Positions 5,375-6,090 of a DNA stretch of 6,090 nt are shown here, piece after piece (positions within the stretch are counted from its first letter, which is position 1; the number at the start of each line of letters is the position of its first letter). Below the pieces are notes generated by a model. The model searched no databases and was not told the DNA's origin. It saw only the letters and a program-made list of their open reading frames with translations. The stretch is from NCBI GenBank assembly GCA_026387595.1, contig JAPLLL010000045.1:1-6090 (forward strand), written 5' to 3'. Both the position numbers and the translations under genes were made by a program. Source of the stretch: Candidatus Omnitrophota bacterium. Its GTDB lineage: Bacteria > Omnitrophota > Gorgyraeia > JABMQH01.

Positions 5375-6090
5375 AGCTATATCCCTCTGAAAAATCAGTG
5401 GACTCTTTTTCCTTCGCTAAGTTTTCAAACCTTGCGAATTCCGAAATAAACGCCAGTTTAACGGTCCCGACCGGCCCGTTTCTCTGTTTGGCTATATTTA
5501 CTTCCGCGATGCCTTTATTTTCATCGGTTTCGTTATAATATTCTTCCCTTAAAAGAAGAGCCACCAGGTCCGCGTCCTGCTCTATGGCGCCGGATTCCCT
5601 CAGGTCTGACAGCTGCGGCCTGCGGTCAGAGCGCTGCTCTACCGCCCTTGAAAGCTGGCTTATGGCTATAAGGGGCACATCCAGTTCCCTGGCAAGGGCC
5701 TTCAACGAACGGGATATCTCGGAGATCTCCTGCTGCCTGTTCTCGGACTTGGGCCCCTGCATAAGCTGCAGGTAATCCAGTATAATGAGCTTTATCCCGT
5801 GTTGGGATTTGAGCCGCCTGGCCTTTGCCCTCAGTTCCAATACCGAGATCCCTGCGGTGTCGTCTATAAAAATGGGTGCTTCGGACAGTTTGCCCGCGGC
5901 ATTGGTGAGTTTCGGCCAGTCAGACTGCGAAAGGAAACCAGTACGCACCTTATGCGCGTCCACCTTTGCGTGGGAACAAAGCATCCTCTGGATAAGCTGC
6001 TCTTTTGACATTTCAAGACTGAAAAATGCGATCGGCATCTTCAGGTTGATCCCTATGTGCTCGGCAATGCATGTAGCGAACGCGCTCTTT
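5364..6090 (-). CDS. dnaB: DnaB, replicative DNA helicase (C-terminal part only, runs off the window)
   Basis: The final 241 codons of the hexameric helicase that unwinds DNA ahead of the replisome. The frame is open to the window edge; the ATG at 6038 is internal, because the preceding residues KSAFATCIAEHIG continue the Walker A motif (GKT/S), which is cut at position 6090. Numbering visible residues from that Lys, FFSLEMSKEQL (22-32) is the conserved strand-helix after Walker A. LIILDYLQLMQG (101-112) is Walker B with D105. IAISQLSRAVEQR (141-153) and DLRESGAIEQDAD (162-174) are the DnaB helicase motifs, and IAKQRNGPVG (199-208) is the conserved C-terminal segment with the expected Lys/Arg finger region. 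The last 15 or so residues are a non-conserved acidic tail. The N-terminal primase-interaction domain is outside the window. Its TAG stop at 5366-5364 overlaps bamA by 11 bp, an unusual neighbour for bamA, which in proteobacteria usually follows rseP. Confidence 0.96.
   Translation of the reverse strand, partial: KSAFATCIAEHIGINLKMPIAFFSLEMSKEQLIQRMLCSHAKVDAHKVRTGFLSQSDWPKLTNAAGKLSEAPIFIDDTAGISVLELRAKARRLKSQHGIKLIILDYLQLMQGPKSENRQQEISEISRSLKALARELDVPLIAISQLSRAVEQRSDRRPQLSDLRESGAIEQDADLVALLLREEYYNETDENKGIAEVNIAKQRNGPVGTVKLAFISEFARFENLAKEKESTDFSEGYSYEE
5383..5388 (-). promoter_or_regulatory. Ribosome binding site of bamA, inside dnaB
   Basis: AGAGGG on the minus strand, 8 nt before the bamA ATG at 5374 and lying in the last codons of dnaB. 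It supports the ATG that gives a proper signal peptide, and suggests bamA is translated from the same message as dnaB. Confidence 0.75.

Noticed and set aside
5364..6038. Treating the ATG at 6038 as the dnaB start
   Set aside because: The frame stays open to the window edge and the codons before the ATG encode the conserved residues right after the DnaB Walker A glycines, so this Met is internal.

Overview
All genes lie on the minus strand, so transcription runs from high to low coordinates. The window is a compact outer-membrane biogenesis operon: dnaB (3' end only) - bamA - skp/ompH - lpxD - lpxC-fabZ fusion - lpxA (5' end only). No intergenic gap exceeds 53 bp, two junctions overlap (11 and 22 bp), and no stretch is long enough to hold another gene, an obvious promoter or a terminator. 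I saw no tRNA, rRNA, mobile element, CRISPR or long repeat, and no convincing gene on the plus strand.

Organism: a diderm, LPS-making bacterium with moderate G+C. The bamA-skp-lpxD-fabZ-lpxA order is the classic one, but here lpxC is fused to fabZ, as is well known in Bacteroidota and also seen in other diderm lineages. Together with dnaB directly upstream of bamA, this makes me think of an uncultured PVC-related or FCB-type lineage, with Omnitrophota one candidate. That is inference from gene content and general sequence character, not a phylogeny.

How the genes work together: BamA is the core of the machine that inserts beta-barrel proteins into the outer membrane, and Skp is the periplasmic chaperone that delivers unfolded barrels to it. 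LpxA, LpxC and LpxD catalyse the first three dedicated steps of lipid A synthesis. FabZ sits at the branch point where (R)-3-hydroxyacyl-ACP goes either to phospholipid fatty acids or to lipid A. DnaB, the replicative helicase, is the functional outsider, yet its last codons overlap the bamA start.

The most notable observation is in the LpxC half of the fusion. Relative to E. coli LpxC about 27 residues are missing in frame, at about position 1210, where the TVEHL motif should be. That motif carries the catalytic Glu78 and the zinc ligand His79. The GLHTG motif also reads GLNTG. Everything else in the domain (the HKxLD zinc motif, the SGH histidine, RTF, MDGSA) and the entire FabZ half look intact. 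Either the deposited sequence carries an 81-nt deletion or assembly error, or this organism has an unusual or inactive LpxC. I found no wholly new system in the window.
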